Source: SIG78 sp036677805 | Lineage (GTDB): Bacteria > Verrucomicrobiota > Lentisphaeria > Victivallales > Victivallaceae | Direction of reading: 5' to 3' | Length of the DNA stretch: 64,000 bases | Assembly: GCA_036677805.1 (NCBI GenBank) | Contig: JAVBVS010000019.1 | Coordinates: 1 to 64,000 of the forward strand | In this document: one piece after another, positions 45,422 to 54,591 of the stretch | How the letters are laid out: the number at the start of each line of letters is the position of its first letter | Position numbering within the stretch: position 1 is the first letter of the stretch | The notes under the pieces: model-generated | What the model was told of the DNA's origin: nothing | The model's database searches: none | The model's input: only the letters and a program-made list of their open reading frames with translations | Program-made: the position numbers and the translations under genes

Positions 45422-45829
45422 TCACCGCCCGCGCAACGAACCGTTCTTTTCACGGGCGGACTTGCATTTGGTGCAATAGACCGCATACGGACGGACTTCC
45501 AGACGGGCCTCCGGAATCGGCTGCCCGCAATCCTGGCACAACCCGTAGCCGCTGCCTTCCAGCAGACGCTTGATGGCGTCTTCGATGAGCTCGAGCACAT
45601 CGCCTTCTTCGCTCATCAGCTGGAGTTCCATCTCATGCCGGGAATTGTCGGACCCCATATCGGCCATGTGCGTGGTGACCCCGCGCTTGTCGGCATTGCT
45701 GCAATCGAGCGCGTCTTCGGCATGGTGCTTGATACGTCCGAGGACGGCGTCGCGCGCCGCCATCAGATTATCGAAGTGACGCTTTTGCTCCGGGGTCAGT
45801 TTGGCGGCAACACTCTTTAACTTGGCCAT
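45422..45829 (-). CDS. dksA: DksA/TraR-type C4 zinc-finger protein
   Basis: A 135-residue protein with a helical coiled-coil-like N-terminal half and a C-terminal four-cysteine zinc finger (CQDCG near 98, then CTKC about 20 residues later). DksA-like proteins reach through the RNA-polymerase secondary channel and adjust transcription with ppGpp. The acidic tip motif could not be placed confidently: the coiled-coil region has HMADMGSDNS. It leads the minus-strand dksA-lspA-miaA group, a neighbourhood frequent in related phyla. Confidence 0.85.
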   Translation of the reverse strand: MAKLKSVAAKLTPEQKRHFDNLMAARDAVLGRIKHHAEDALDCSNADKRGVTTHMADMGSDNSRHEMELQLMSEEGDVLELIEDAIKRLLEGSGYGLCQDCGQPIPEARLEVRPYAVYCTKCKSAREKNGSLRGR

Positions 45830-45888
45830 ATTTCAAACTCCTGTTGCTGAAAGAATTGTCCGGCATTTCCGGAAACGGACCCCTGATT

Positions 45889-45916
45889 TTGCAGAACCGT
45901 TATCCCGAGTTATATA
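45889..45916 (+). promoter_or_regulatory. Possible promoter of the PHP gene
   Basis: TTGCAG (45889-45894), a 16-nt spacer and TATATA (45911-45916), sharing the AT-rich centre with the divergent dksA promoter. Confidence 0.4.
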
Positions 45917-45944
45917 CAATAGCACTAAAAGCTGATTTTTTCAA
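45916..45944 (-). promoter_or_regulatory. dksA promoter
   Basis: On the minus strand TTGAAA (45939-45944), a 17-nt spacer and TATTGT (45916-45921), about 90 nt before the dksA start. It overlaps the divergent promoter of the PHP gene by one base. Confidence 0.55.
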
Positions 45945-46010
45945 GATTTATTTTTGCAATCGCTCCCGACCGGGGATAAATTGTTGCACCTTTTTTTCAG
46001 GATGGTACAA

Positions 46011-46892
46011 ATGGCAATCGATTTACATATTCACAGCACGGCGTCCGACGGCACCGTGCCGCCGGAAAAGCTGCCCGCGCTGGGGCGGCAGGCAGGGCTG
46101 CACGCGCTGGCCCTGACCGATCACGACACCGTCGCCGGGGTCGCGGATTTTCTGGCGCAACAGCCTGAATTTCCGGAGCTGGAACTGATCGCCGGAGTGG
46201 AGCTCTCCAGCCGCTATGCGGCGCGGGAAATCCATATGATCGGACTTTTTCTGGACTGCGCCAATTCCGGGCTGGCGGATTTTCTGGCGACGATGCGGAA
46301 GGAGCGGCGGCGCCGGGCCGAGTTGCTGCGCGAGCGGTTGGAAGCACTGGGTTATCCGCTGAGCGACGCCGACCTGCTGGAAGCCGGGGCCTCGGAAACG
46401 CCGGGCCGGCCCCATTTCGCGCGGGCGCTGGTCAACCGTTACCATTTTTCCGGCAATCTCGAAGTGTTCGAACGGCTGCTGAAGCGCGGCGCCCCGGCCT
46501 ATGTGCCGCGCATCCTGCCCGCCCCCGAAGAGGCGCTTCAGGCGATCAAAGCCGCGGGCGGAACGGCCGTCTGGGCGCATCCCATCCGCAACCATACCGG
46601 TGAAATCGGCTTTGCCCGGCGGATACTCGCCCGGCTCGTGCCGCTGGGTCTGGACGGAGTGGAGGCCTACTACACCGACTTCACGCCGTGGCAGACCGCA
46701 TGTGTACTGAAGCTGGCCGAAGAGTTCCGGCTGGCGCCTTCCGGCGGCTCCGATTTTCACGGCGCCAATCATCCCCATGTCGCGCTCGGTTCAGGGCGCG
46801 GCGACTTGAATGTGCCCGACGAAGTTCTGCTCCGGCTGCGCAAGGCCCGCGAACCCAAGCTGGTGGTCGTGGACAATCGCCGGACAAACTGA
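46011..46892 (+). CDS. PHP-domain phosphoesterase (YciV/RNase AM-like)
   Basis: A 293-residue PHP-domain metal-dependent hydrolase. DLHIHSTASDGT (4-15), ALTDHDTV near 35, a central GRPHFARAL, and SGGSDFHG near the end supply the metal-binding His and Asp residues. Relatives such as YciV are 3',5'-nucleotide phosphatases or 5'-3' exoribonucleases that trim rRNA ends. The start at 46011 is used; an ATG three codons earlier is also possible. It is divergent from dksA and convergent with recJ. Confidence 0.85.
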   Translation: MAIDLHIHSTASDGTVPPEKLPALGRQAGLHALALTDHDTVAGVADFLAQQPEFPELELIAGVELSSRYAAREIHMIGLFLDCANSGLADFLATMRKERRRRAELLRERLEALGYPLSDADLLEAGASETPGRPHFARALVNRYHFSGNLEVFERLLKRGAPAYVPRILPAPEEALQAIKAAGGTAVWAHPIRNHTGEIGFARRILARLVPLGLDGVEAYYTDFTPWQTACVLKLAEEFRLAPSGGSDFHGANHPHVALGSGRGDLNVPDEVLLRLRKAREPKLVVVDNRRTN

Positions 46893-46918
46893 CCGCGCCG
46901 GCCGGCCGGGCCGAATAA

Positions 46919-48634
46919 TCAGTATGAGGGGCGGATATCGGTGATGTTGAGTTGCACCCGGTCGGTGTTCAGGTAGTTGTTGAGCTGCGGCGTCGCCAGC
47001 ACGTCGATCGTGCCCCGGGCAAACTCTTCCGGCGCAAACTTGAACGCGATGAATTCGATCTGGGTGTGGTTGCGATTGCGCAGAATGCCCCGGGTATGCC
47101 GCTGGCCGACCGGAAAGGCGCGCACCACTTCCAGCTCGTTGAAACGGTAAACCGGTTTCGGATTGCCATGACCGAAGGGCGCCAGCCGCACCAGATAATC
47201 GAAAAATTCCGGGTCGAGCTCCTCGACCTCGCATTCGCCGTCGTAGGCGTTGAATTCCTCGAGGTCGGACGCCGACATCTGTTCGCGGACATGGCTTTCG
47301 AACTCCTGATAGAATTGCTTGATCAATTCCGCCCTCACGCCGATTCCCACCGCCATCGGGTGGCCGCCGTACCGCTCCAGCAACGGCGCGGTCTGACTCA
47401 ACGCCGCCACCAGATTGAGCGTCCCGATGCTGCGTCCCGAACCGTAGGCCACGCCGTCGTCCTGAATGCTGAGCACGATCGTCGGACGGTTGAAATCGCG
47501 CGCCAGGCGCGATGCCACGATTCCGATCACCCCCTGGTGCCAGCCGTGACCGGCCACCAGCAGCGCGAAATTCGCCTCCAGCTGGCCGTTGGCTTCGAGC
47601 TGGGCGCGGGCTTCCTGATAGATTTCCTGTTCCTTGTCCTGCCGGTCGCGGTTGAAATTCTCAAGCTCTCCGGCGTAACGGTAAGCCTCGACGATGTTGT
47701 CCGATTCCAGCAGCGACAGCGCCACATTGGCGTCGCCGACCCGCCCGGCGGCATTGATCCGCGGCGCGAGTTTGAAGGTGATGTCCGAAGGCGAAAGGTC
47801 GCTTTTGAGCTTGGAGCTCTCGATCAGCGCCCGGATGCCGGGGCGGAACTGTTTCTTCAGAATGTCGATGCCGTACTTGACCATGATCCGGTTTTCGCCC
47901 AGCAGCGGGACGATGTCGGCCACCGTGCCGAGCGCCACATAGTCGAGCACGTCTTCAAGATGGGTGGTGAACCCGCCGAGGTTGTGTTCGCGGCCGTATT
48001 TGATGAAGGCGTGGGACAGCTTGAACGCCGCCCCGGCCCCGGAGAGAATCTGAAGGTCGTCGAGTTCGGGATAAATCTTGGGATTGATCACCGCCAGCGC
48101 GGCGGGCAGTTCGGCCGCCGCCTCATGATGGTCGGTGATGATGGTGTCGATCCCCATTTTGACCGCTTCGGCCACCGCGTCGACGCTGGTGATGCCGCAA
48201 TCGACGGTAATCAGCAGCCGGCAGTCGCCAAAATGGGCCAGCGCCTTGCGCAGGCTTTCGGGAGTGAAGCCGTAACCGTCGTCAAAGCGGTGCGGAATGA
48301 ACGAGTTGACGATCGCGCCGTTGCGGCGCAGCACCAGCGACAGCAGCGCACTGCCGGTGATGCCGTCGGTGTCGTAATCGCCGTGGATCAGGATCGGTTC
48401 GCGGTTGGCGACGGCATCCCAGATCCGCTTGGCGGCCGCTTCGATTCCGGGGAACCGATAGGGGTCGCTCAAGCAGTTGAGCCGGGGATTCAGAAAATCC
48501 CCCACTTGCCCGGACCGAATCTCGCGAGCGGCAAAATAGAGAGCGATCGGCCGCGGCAGCCGGTGCTGCCGGATCAGATCTTCCACTTCACTGTCTATGT
48601 TTGCCCGAGTCAGTTTCCATTTTTTCGAACCCAT
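46919..48634 (-). CDS. recJ: Single-stranded-DNA-specific 5'-3' exonuclease RecJ
   Basis: A 571-residue RecJ of the DHH phosphoesterase family, used in recombination and mismatch repair. HGDYDTDGITGS near residue 99 is motif I, followed by TVDCGI (motif II), ITDHHEA (motif III), then GHGWHQGVIGIVASRL and YGGHPMAVGIGV of the DHHA1 part. A nucleic-acid-binding OB-like region closes the protein. The length is typical. AAGGAAG lies before the start codon. Confidence 0.95.
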   Translation of the reverse strand: MGSKKWKLTRANIDSEVEDLIRQHRLPRPIALYFAAREIRSGQVGDFLNPRLNCLSDPYRFPGIEAAAKRIWDAVANREPILIHGDYDTDGITGSALLSLVLRRNGAIVNSFIPHRFDDGYGFTPESLRKALAHFGDCRLLITVDCGITSVDAVAEAVKMGIDTIITDHHEAAAELPAALAVINPKIYPELDDLQILSGAGAAFKLSHAFIKYGREHNLGGFTTHLEDVLDYVALGTVADIVPLLGENRIMVKYGIDILKKQFRPGIRALIESSKLKSDLSPSDITFKLAPRINAAGRVGDANVALSLLESDNIVEAYRYAGELENFNRDRQDKEQEIYQEARAQLEANGQLEANFALLVAGHGWHQGVIGIVASRLARDFNRPTIVLSIQDDGVAYGSGRSIGTLNLVAALSQTAPLLERYGGHPMAVGIGVRAELIKQFYQEFESHVREQMSASDLEEFNAYDGECEVEELDPEFFDYLVRLAPFGHGNPKPVYRFNELEVVRAFPVGQRHTRGILRNRNHTQIEFIAFKFAPEEFARGTIDVLATPQLNNYLNTDRVQLNITDIRPSY

Positions 48635-48746
48635 TATGCTTCCTTAAGTTTAAACGTCACGTTAATACGATAGCATAAAAACAGCGCTTATCCAGTGCGC
48701 CCGGCAATATATTCCGGCTTTTTTTCAAAAAACCGCAACCGGATTA

Positions 48747-48776
48747 TTGCAAAAAAACAATCCGGCTCCATATTAT
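48747..48776 (+). promoter_or_regulatory. Probable putP promoter
   Basis: TTGCAA (48747-48752), an 18-nt spacer and TATTAT (48771-48776), leaving a leader of about 70 nt before the symporter start. Confidence 0.5.
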
Positions 48777-48851
48777 ATTTTCAATCGTACACTGTTTTCA
48801 CCGCCTCGACGGCGGTTCCAAAACCGCAAAAACGAACGGAATTCGATCGCG

Positions 48852-50363
48852 ATGAGCATACGTGTGACTTATGTGATGTTCATTCTGTATCTGCTGGCGA
48901 CACTGGGCATCGGCGTTTATTTCTACGACCGCAAAGCCAAACTTGAGGATTATCTGCTCGGCGGCCGCGCCATGGGCAGCTGGGTCACCGCGTTTTCGGC
49001 GCAGGCCAGCGACATGAGCGGCTGGCTGCTGCTCGGGCTGCCCGGCGCCATTTATCTTTACGGCATCGGCCGGATGTGGATCGCCGTCGGCGTACTGGCC
49101 GGCACCGTCCTGAATTGGCTTCTGGTCGCGCCGCGGCTGCGGGTCTACTCGGCGCAGCTGGGCGCGCTTACGATCTCAAGTTTTATCAGCCTGCGCTTCC
49201 GCGATCCGCTGCATCTGCTGCGGTTCTTTTCGGCCGCGGTCACCATTTTCTTCTTCACCATTTACATGGCCAGCGGACTGGTCGGCGCGGGCAAGCTTTT
49301 CGAATCGGTGTTTGATATCAATTACACGCTGGCCGTCGGCATCGGCATGCTGGTGATTCTGCTCTACACGGTTTCGGGCGGGTTTCTGGCGGTCTGCTGG
49401 ACCGATCTGTTTCAGGGTTTCCTGATGCTTTTTGCACTGGTGCTGCTGCCGCTGGTCGTGGTCACGCATATCGAACCCGGAGCGATCGCCCAGGCCGCCG
49501 CCGACAGAGGCGTCTCGATGAATCTGCTGCCGACGCTTTCCCGCATTGCGCCCGGCGACCGCTGGTACGATTCGCCCGGCATGCTGTCGCTGCTGGCGTT
49601 GACGACCAGTCTGGCCTGGGGGCTGGGCTATTTCGGACAACCCCATATTCTGGTGCGCTTCATGGGAATCCGTTCGGCCAGGCTGCTGCCCAAAACCATG
49701 CTGATCGCAATCATCTGGGCGAGTTGCGCACTCATCGGCGCGGTCATGATCGGACTGACGGCAATTCCGATTTTTGATCAGCTGCCGCCGGGAGATCACG
49801 AGAAGGTGTTCATTTTCCTGACCCAGCGATTTTTTTCGCCCTATCTCGGCGGCGTTCTGCTCGCGGCGATCATGGCGGCGATCATGTCGACCATCGATTC
49901 GCAGCTGCTGGTATCCAGCTCCACCTTGACCGAGGATTGTTACGGACATTTTTTCCGCCTCAAGGCGGACTCCCGGGAGCGGCTGCTGGCCAACCGCTGC
50001 AGCGTGGTCCTGATCGCACTGGCGGCGGGGGCGCTGGCGATGATGCCGGGCAATTCCATTTTCGATCTGGTCACGCTGGCCTGGGGCGGCTTCGGCGCCA
50101 CCTTCGGTCCGGTGATATTGATGGGATTGTTTTCGCGGCGCACGACCTGGGTGGCGGCATTGGCCGGCATGGCGGCGGGCGGCGGTGCGCTGCTGTGCTG
50201 GCGGTTGTTTGAATTCCACTGGTATTTGTATGAAATCGTTCCCGGCTTTGCGGCCAATTTTATGGTGATGGCGGCCGTCAATGTTTTCCATCCCCAGCGC
50301 GACAAATGCATTCTCCAGGAATACAGGCAGATGAAACATGAACTCCGCGCCGTCATCCGATAA
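48852..50363 (+). CDS. putP: Sodium/solute symporter of the PutP (SSS) family
   Basis: A 503-residue inner-membrane symporter with about 13 hydrophobic helices. DYLLGGRAMGSWVTAFSAQASDMSGWLLLGLPG near residue 37, YTVSGGFLAVCWTDLFQG near 177, and IMSTIDSQLLVSSSTLTEDCY near 347 match the proline:Na+ symporter branch, including the Na+-site Ser/Thr stretch. The start at 48852 (MSIRVTYVMF) is preferred; the frame continues 35 codons upstream over the promoter. Its 3' end overlaps ispH by 26 bases. Proline is the most likely substrate. Confidence 0.88.
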   Translation: MSIRVTYVMFILYLLATLGIGVYFYDRKAKLEDYLLGGRAMGSWVTAFSAQASDMSGWLLLGLPGAIYLYGIGRMWIAVGVLAGTVLNWLLVAPRLRVYSAQLGALTISSFISLRFRDPLHLLRFFSAAVTIFFFTIYMASGLVGAGKLFESVFDINYTLAVGIGMLVILLYTVSGGFLAVCWTDLFQGFLMLFALVLLPLVVVTHIEPGAIAQAAADRGVSMNLLPTLSRIAPGDRWYDSPGMLSLLALTTSLAWGLGYFGQPHILVRFMGIRSARLLPKTMLIAIIWASCALIGAVMIGLTAIPIFDQLPPGDHEKVFIFLTQRFFSPYLGGVLLAAIMAAIMSTIDSQLLVSSSTLTEDCYGHFFRLKADSRERLLANRCSVVLIALAAGALAMMPGNSIFDLVTLAWGGFGATFGPVILMGLFSRRTTWVAALAGMAAGGGALLCWRLFEFHWYLYEIVPGFAANFMVMAAVNVFHPQRDKCILQEYRQMKHELRAVIR

Positions 50364-51231
50364 CCGCCGCCAGCTGGTGCTTTGCCCCGTACGCGGTTTT
50401 TGCGGCGGGGTGCGCCGGGCGCTGGAAACCGTCGAGCGTCTGCTTGCAACGGAACCATCAGGAGCGGTGTGCGTCTACCATGAGATCGTGCACAACAATT
50501 TCGTGGTCAGGGACCTGGAGCGGCGCGGCGTCCGCTTCGTCCATGCCCTTGATGAAGTCCCCGCCCGCGCCTGTCTGGTCTGGAGCGCCCACGGCGTGGG
50601 GCCGGCGCTCGAGGCCGAGGCCGCCCGGCGCGGCCTCCGGGTGGTCGACGCCACCTGTCCGCTGGTCAAAAAACTCCACCGTCTGGCCGACGAACACAGC
50701 CGCCATGGCGATCTGGTCATTTTCATCGGCCACGCCGGACACCCCGAAACCGTCGGCGTGCTGGGCCACGGCGCACCGTTCCGGGTTTCGTCGCCTGCCG
50801 ACTGCGCCCGGCTGCCGGAACTGCGCCCCGGACAGGCGGCGACAGTGCTGAGCCAAACCACATTGAGTTCGACCGAGGTCGAGAACATTCTCGCCGCGCT
50901 TCGGCGGCGTTATCCCGCGCTTCAGGCGGTCTCCGGCATCTGCTACGCCACCGCCGAACGCCAGGAGGCGGTGCGGCAACTGGCGGCGCGGGGCGTGGAA
51001 CTGATTCTGGTCATCGGTTCGCCCGGCAGTTCCAATTCCAATCGCCTGCGTGAAGTGGCGAATGATTGCGGCATACCGGCCCGGCTGGTCGACGACCCCG
51101 ACGAACTGGCGGGCATGGACTGGTCGCGGCTCCGCCGGATCGGGCTGACCGCCGGAGCCTCCGCGCCGGAAATATTGGTCGAACGCGCCGCGGCGATTCT
51201 GCGGCAGCACGGATTTGAAATTCAATCATAA
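50338..51231 (+). CDS. ispH: 4-hydroxy-3-methylbut-2-enyl diphosphate reductase
   Basis: A 297-residue [4Fe-4S] enzyme performing the last step of the MEP isoprenoid pathway. The cluster cysteines are in RGFCGGVRRA (C22), VDATCPLV and GICYATAERQ. HEIVHN and the SPGSSNSNRL substrate-binding segment are intact, as is the closing TAGASAPE. Its start lies within the end of putP, suggesting coupled translation of two functionally unrelated genes. Products feed UppS and MiaA encoded elsewhere in the window. Confidence 0.95.
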   Translation: MNSAPSSDNRRQLVLCPVRGFCGGVRRALETVERLLATEPSGAVCVYHEIVHNNFVVRDLERRGVRFVHALDEVPARACLVWSAHGVGPALEAEAARRGLRVVDATCPLVKKLHRLADEHSRHGDLVIFIGHAGHPETVGVLGHGAPFRVSSPADCARLPELRPGQAATVLSQTTLSSTEVENILAALRRRYPALQAVSGICYATAERQEAVRQLAARGVELILVIGSPGSSNSNRLREVANDCGIPARLVDDPDELAGMDWSRLRRIGLTAGASAPEILVERAAAILRQHGFEIQS

Positions 51232-51277
51232 CCGTAATATTGGACAATATCATGACAACCAAGATCGGAACAAGATC

Positions 51278-52438
51278 ATGAAGGATTCTCTTGCCGCGGC
51301 ATTTCAGGAACGGTTCGGCCGGACGCCGGCAGTCTTCGCGGCGGCGCCGGGACGGCTGGAAATCCTGGGCAACCATACCGATTACAATGAAGGCGTCGTA
51401 CTCAGCTGCGCCGTGGATCAGCGCACCGCGGTCGTCCTGGCCGCCAACGGTACGCGCCAGGCCAACGTTTACGACCTGCGGGCCCGGAGCGGCGGCAGCT
51501 TCAACCTCGACGAGCTGGACCGGAAGCCGACACCGAAATGGCTCGGCTACCTTGCCGGCGTGGTGTCCGAACTGCGCCGGCGCGGCGCGGAAGCCGGCGG
51601 ATTCGATGCGGTGATTGCCAGCACGGTGCCGCTCTCGGCGGGCATGTCGAGCTCGGCCGCGCTGGAAACCGCGGTCCTCTTCGCGCTGTGCGCGGAATTC
51701 AAGCTGGAGTTCCCCAGGGCGGAGCTGGCGCGGATCGGCCAGGGCGTGGAAAACCACTATCTCGGGCTCAAGACCGGACTGCTCGATCAGTTCAGTTCGA
51801 TTTTCGGGGTGGCCGGCCGCATGATCGTCTCCGACTTCCGTACCGTCGCCGTAACGGAGACGGTGCCGCTTGCACCGGGCTGTGCAATCCTGGTGGTCAA
51901 CTCAATGCAGAAACACAATCTGGTCGATTCCGAATACAATACCCGCCGCGCCGCCTGCGAAAACGCCGCGGCCAAACTGGCGGCGCGCCACCCCGAAGTG
52001 CATACCCTGCGCGATGTCTCAAGCGCCATGCTGGAGGCTGACCGCGCGCTGCTGACCGGCGAAGAATACCGCCGGGCGCGTCATGTGGTCGGCGAATGCG
52101 AACGCGTCCGCGACGCAGTGGAGTGCCTCAAGGCCGGCAAGGCGGAACCATTCGGCGCCCTGTGGTGGGAGTCGCACGAAAGTTCGCGGGTCTATTTCGA
52201 AAACAGCACCCCGGAGCTCGATTTTCTGATCGACTGTTCGCACCGGCTGCCGGGCGCGCTGGGCGCACGGCTTTCGGGCGGCGGCTTCGGCGGCATTTCG
52301 ATCCATCTGGTGCGCGAAACGGCGCTGGACGATTATCGCGCGGCGATTGCGGAGGCCTTCCGGCGACAGTATGGCGTGACGCCCGAAACCATTGTCTGCC
52401 ATCCCGGCGGCGGCGCGGAAAGCGGCCGGATGCGTTGA
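51278..52438 (+). CDS. galK: Galactokinase (GHMP kinase family)
   Basis: A 386-residue GHMP kinase. APGRLEILGNHTDYNEG near residue 24 is the galactokinase signature, but with Asn where most galactokinases have Glu (GEHTDYN), a residue that contacts the sugar in known structures. The ATP loop PLSAGMSSSAALE, the catalytic-Asp region GLLDQFSSIFG and the C-terminal GGGFGG are intact. The start at 51278 is supported by normal family length. Galactose is the likely substrate, fitting the GH42-like glycosidase in the window. A related hexose cannot be excluded. Confidence 0.88.
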   Translation: MKDSLAAAFQERFGRTPAVFAAAPGRLEILGNHTDYNEGVVLSCAVDQRTAVVLAANGTRQANVYDLRARSGGSFNLDELDRKPTPKWLGYLAGVVSELRRRGAEAGGFDAVIASTVPLSAGMSSSAALETAVLFALCAEFKLEFPRAELARIGQGVENHYLGLKTGLLDQFSSIFGVAGRMIVSDFRTVAVTETVPLAPGCAILVVNSMQKHNLVDSEYNTRRAACENAAAKLAARHPEVHTLRDVSSAMLEADRALLTGEEYRRARHVVGECERVRDAVECLKAGKAEPFGALWWESHESSRVYFENSTPELDFLIDCSHRLPGALGARLSGGGFGGISIHLVRETALDDYRAAIAEAFRRQYGVTPETIVCHPGGGAESGRMR

Positions 52439-52514
52439 AGCAACGGGATCGCCCCAAAAACCAATGGGGGCGGTCGATGGAATTTGCGGTGAAAAAAGCA
52501 GACGGGTAAAAAAA

Positions 52515-52590
52515 TGGAGCGAGTGAACGGATTCGAACCGTCGACAATCACGTTGGCAACGTGATACTCTACCAACTGAGTTACACTCGC
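52515..52590 (-). tRNA. tRNA-Gly (anticodon GCC), copy 1
   Basis: A 76-nt cloverleaf on the minus strand: acceptor GCGAGTG/CACTCGC, D-stem ACTC/GAGT, anticodon stem TCACG/CGTGA with loop TTGCCAA, T-arm GACGG-TTCGAAT-CCGTT, U73 and encoded CCA. U73 is typical of tRNA-Gly. It is identical to the copy at 52611-52686, with a 20-nt AT-rich spacer between them. Confidence 0.97.
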
Positions 52591-52610
52591 TCGTAGGGGA
52601 TCATAAAAAA

Positions 52611-52686
52611 TGGAGCGAGTGAACGGATTCGAACCGTCGACAATCACGTTGGCAACGTGATACTCTACCAACTGAGTTACACTCGC
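52611..52686 (-). tRNA. tRNA-Gly (anticodon GCC), copy 2
   Basis: Identical in all 76 bases to the copy at 52515-52590 and upstream of it in transcription. A promoter-like sequence lies 14 nt before its 5' end, so both copies probably come from one transcript. Confidence 0.97.
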
Positions 52687-52700
52687 TCGTCGTGATATTT

Positions 52701-52728
52701 AAAATACCCTATTTTCCCGCGATTTCAA
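52701..52728 (-). promoter_or_regulatory. tRNA-Gly promoter
   Basis: On the minus strand TTGAAA (52723-52728), a 16-nt spacer and TATTTT (52701-52706), so transcription would begin only a few bases before the first tRNA. Confidence 0.5.
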
Positions 52729-52833
52729 GTGTCGTTTCAGAAAAAATCCGATTTTCGCCGTTGGCTGCGACCGGATTCCGGCGGCAAATGCCTGACGCCG
52801 GAGAAAAAATAGTTGATTTTGCCGTTCGTGAAA

Positions 52834-52862
52834 TTGCATATTCCCCCGAACCGGGCTATTTT
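52834..52862 (+). promoter_or_regulatory. Possible promoter of the SurA/PpiD-like gene
   Basis: TTGCAT (52834-52839), a 17-nt spacer and TATTTT (52857-52862), about 47 nt before the start codon. The match is moderate. Confidence 0.4.
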
Positions 52863-52908
52863 AATACTGTCAATAGAAGGTATGATTTTTTTCAGGAGAG
52901 GACGCATA

Positions 52909-54570
52909 ATGGCCATCGCACAAATGAATACGTTTTTTTCCCGTCACCACCGGATTATCTTCGGTGTGATCACGGTGATCATCATCATCGCCTTTACCGA
53001 TTTTCTGACGCCGGGGACGGGGATTGTGGACGCCTTTTCGGGACGTTCGCGCGGCAGCACCGCCGGAGAAATCTTCGGGCGCAAGATCACTTATGCCGCG
53101 CTGAACGAACAGGTCATGTACGACATGCTCGCGGCGCAGGTTTTCATGGGCATTCCGATCAACGACAGCATGCGCGACCGGATGATGAACCAGTCCTTCT
53201 ACACCCTGGCCGGCCTCGCCGCGGCCGAGCGGGCCGGGCTTCAGGTTTCCAACGCCGAGGTCGGGCAGTTCCTCCGGCTCTTTTTCCGCAATGAAGCCGG
53301 TCAGTTCAGCGAAGAGCTTTACCGCAATTTCGTCGAGGGTTTTCTCACGGCTCAGGGATTTTCCGAGGAAGCGCTCAATACCGCCGCGCGCCAGTACCTT
53401 CTGCTGACCAAGCTTCAGGAGATGCAGCGCGCCGCCATCATCACCACGCCCGGCGAACTTGAAACCTTCCGCCGGATGATTGCGGAGGAATTTGAGGTCA
53501 TGGCCGGCAAGTTCACCGCCGCCGACTTCGCGGCCGCAGTCAAAGTCGAACCCGCCGCGCTGGAAGAATTTTTCCAGAACAACCGCGCCCGTTACATCAT
53601 TCCGGCCACGATTCAGGCCACCGTGGCCAGCATGCCCTATGAAAATTTCCGCGCCGAGGCGGCAAAGCGCGCCACGCCGGAAGCCGTAAAGCTCTTCTAC
53701 GACAACAATCCGGCCCTGTTCAGCAAAATCGCCGACGGCAAAACGGAAGTCAAGCCGTTTGACCAGGTCAAAAAGGAAGCCGCGCTTCAGGCCACCGCCG
53801 CCATCGCCCGCGACCTCGCCCTGACCCAGGCCAACCAGTTCGTCGGCGCCGCCTATGAAGCCATCAGCAACGCCAAGCCGGAAGCCCGGGCGGCGCTCTT
53901 CGCCCGGCTGGCCGGAGAACACAAATTCACGCTCCGCCCCACCGGACCGTTCAAAAGCACCGATAAAACCGCCGGCGCCGTGGCCGAACCGCTGCTGGTC
54001 GGCGAACTGGCCGGCGTCTTCGCCGATATTCCGGTCACCAATGCCGTGGCCGGCGAAAAAGGCGTCTATGTCGGCTATGTGACGGAAATGGATCCGAGCC
54101 GTGAAGCCGAACTGGCCGAAGTCCAGGCCGATGTCACCCGCGACTACGTTCAAAGCAAGGCGCTGGAAGCGGCGCGGACCCGCGCGGCCGAAGTTTCCAC
54201 CGCGCTTCAGGCCCTGCCGCCGGAAGGCCGCCTGGCACGGGTGAAGAGTTCGGCCAACCCCAAATTCCAGATGCTGCCCAAATTCACCCGGATGAAAAAT
54301 ACGGCGGACGGCCTGCCGCCGTATATGCTCGACCAGGTGATGAACCTGCTGCCGGGTGCGATTTCGCAACCGATGCCGACGCCGGACGGCGCAATCGTCG
54401 TCCAGATGATCAAGCGCTCGGTGCCGGCCCGGTCCGCGACGGCGGAGCCGATGCTGGAAGTGATGTTCCGCAACTACAAGCTGGCATTGGCCCAGGCCGA
54501 GTTTCAAGCCTATTTGAATGCCAACTGTACTCTTTATCGCAATCCCTCGGAAGCGGAAGGGGAGGAATAA
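52909..54570 (+). CDS. Membrane-anchored SurA_N/PpiD-like periplasmic chaperone
   Basis: A 553-residue protein with a short cytoplasmic start, one transmembrane anchor near 14-34 (RIIFGVITVIIIIAFTDFL) and a large periplasmic part. The segment GEIFGRKITYAALNEQVMYDM and the following ~120 residues match the SurA_N/PpiD chaperone domain. A Gln/Ala-rich helical region and a PPIase-like C-terminal region follow; the typical parvulin active-site pattern is weak, so isomerase activity is doubtful. It probably assists folding of secreted proteins. AGGAGAGG precedes the ATG. speD follows 21 nt later. Confidence 0.72.
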   Translation: MAIAQMNTFFSRHHRIIFGVITVIIIIAFTDFLTPGTGIVDAFSGRSRGSTAGEIFGRKITYAALNEQVMYDMLAAQVFMGIPINDSMRDRMMNQSFYTLAGLAAAERAGLQVSNAEVGQFLRLFFRNEAGQFSEELYRNFVEGFLTAQGFSEEALNTAARQYLLLTKLQEMQRAAIITTPGELETFRRMIAEEFEVMAGKFTAADFAAAVKVEPAALEEFFQNNRARYIIPATIQATVASMPYENFRAEAAKRATPEAVKLFYDNNPALFSKIADGKTEVKPFDQVKKEAALQATAAIARDLALTQANQFVGAAYEAISNAKPEARAALFARLAGEHKFTLRPTGPFKSTDKTAGAVAEPLLVGELAGVFADIPVTNAVAGEKGVYVGYVTEMDPSREAELAEVQADVTRDYVQSKALEAARTRAAEVSTALQALPPEGRLARVKSSANPKFQMLPKFTRMKNTADGLPPYMLDQVMNLLPGAISQPMPTPDGAIVVQMIKRSVPARSATAEPMLEVMFRNYKLALAQAEFQAYLNANCTLYRNPSEAEGEE

Positions 54571-54591
54571 GTCCCTCTTCAGGTTGTGGTC

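Noticed and set aside
48747..48851. Upstream start for putP
   Set aside because: The 35 extra codons cover the likely promoter, and the first transmembrane helix begins right after the ATG at 48852.
52447..52475. CGCCCC/GGGGCG hairpin after galK as a terminator
   Set aside because: No T-run follows and the stem is short; it may still help termination but is not supported well enough.
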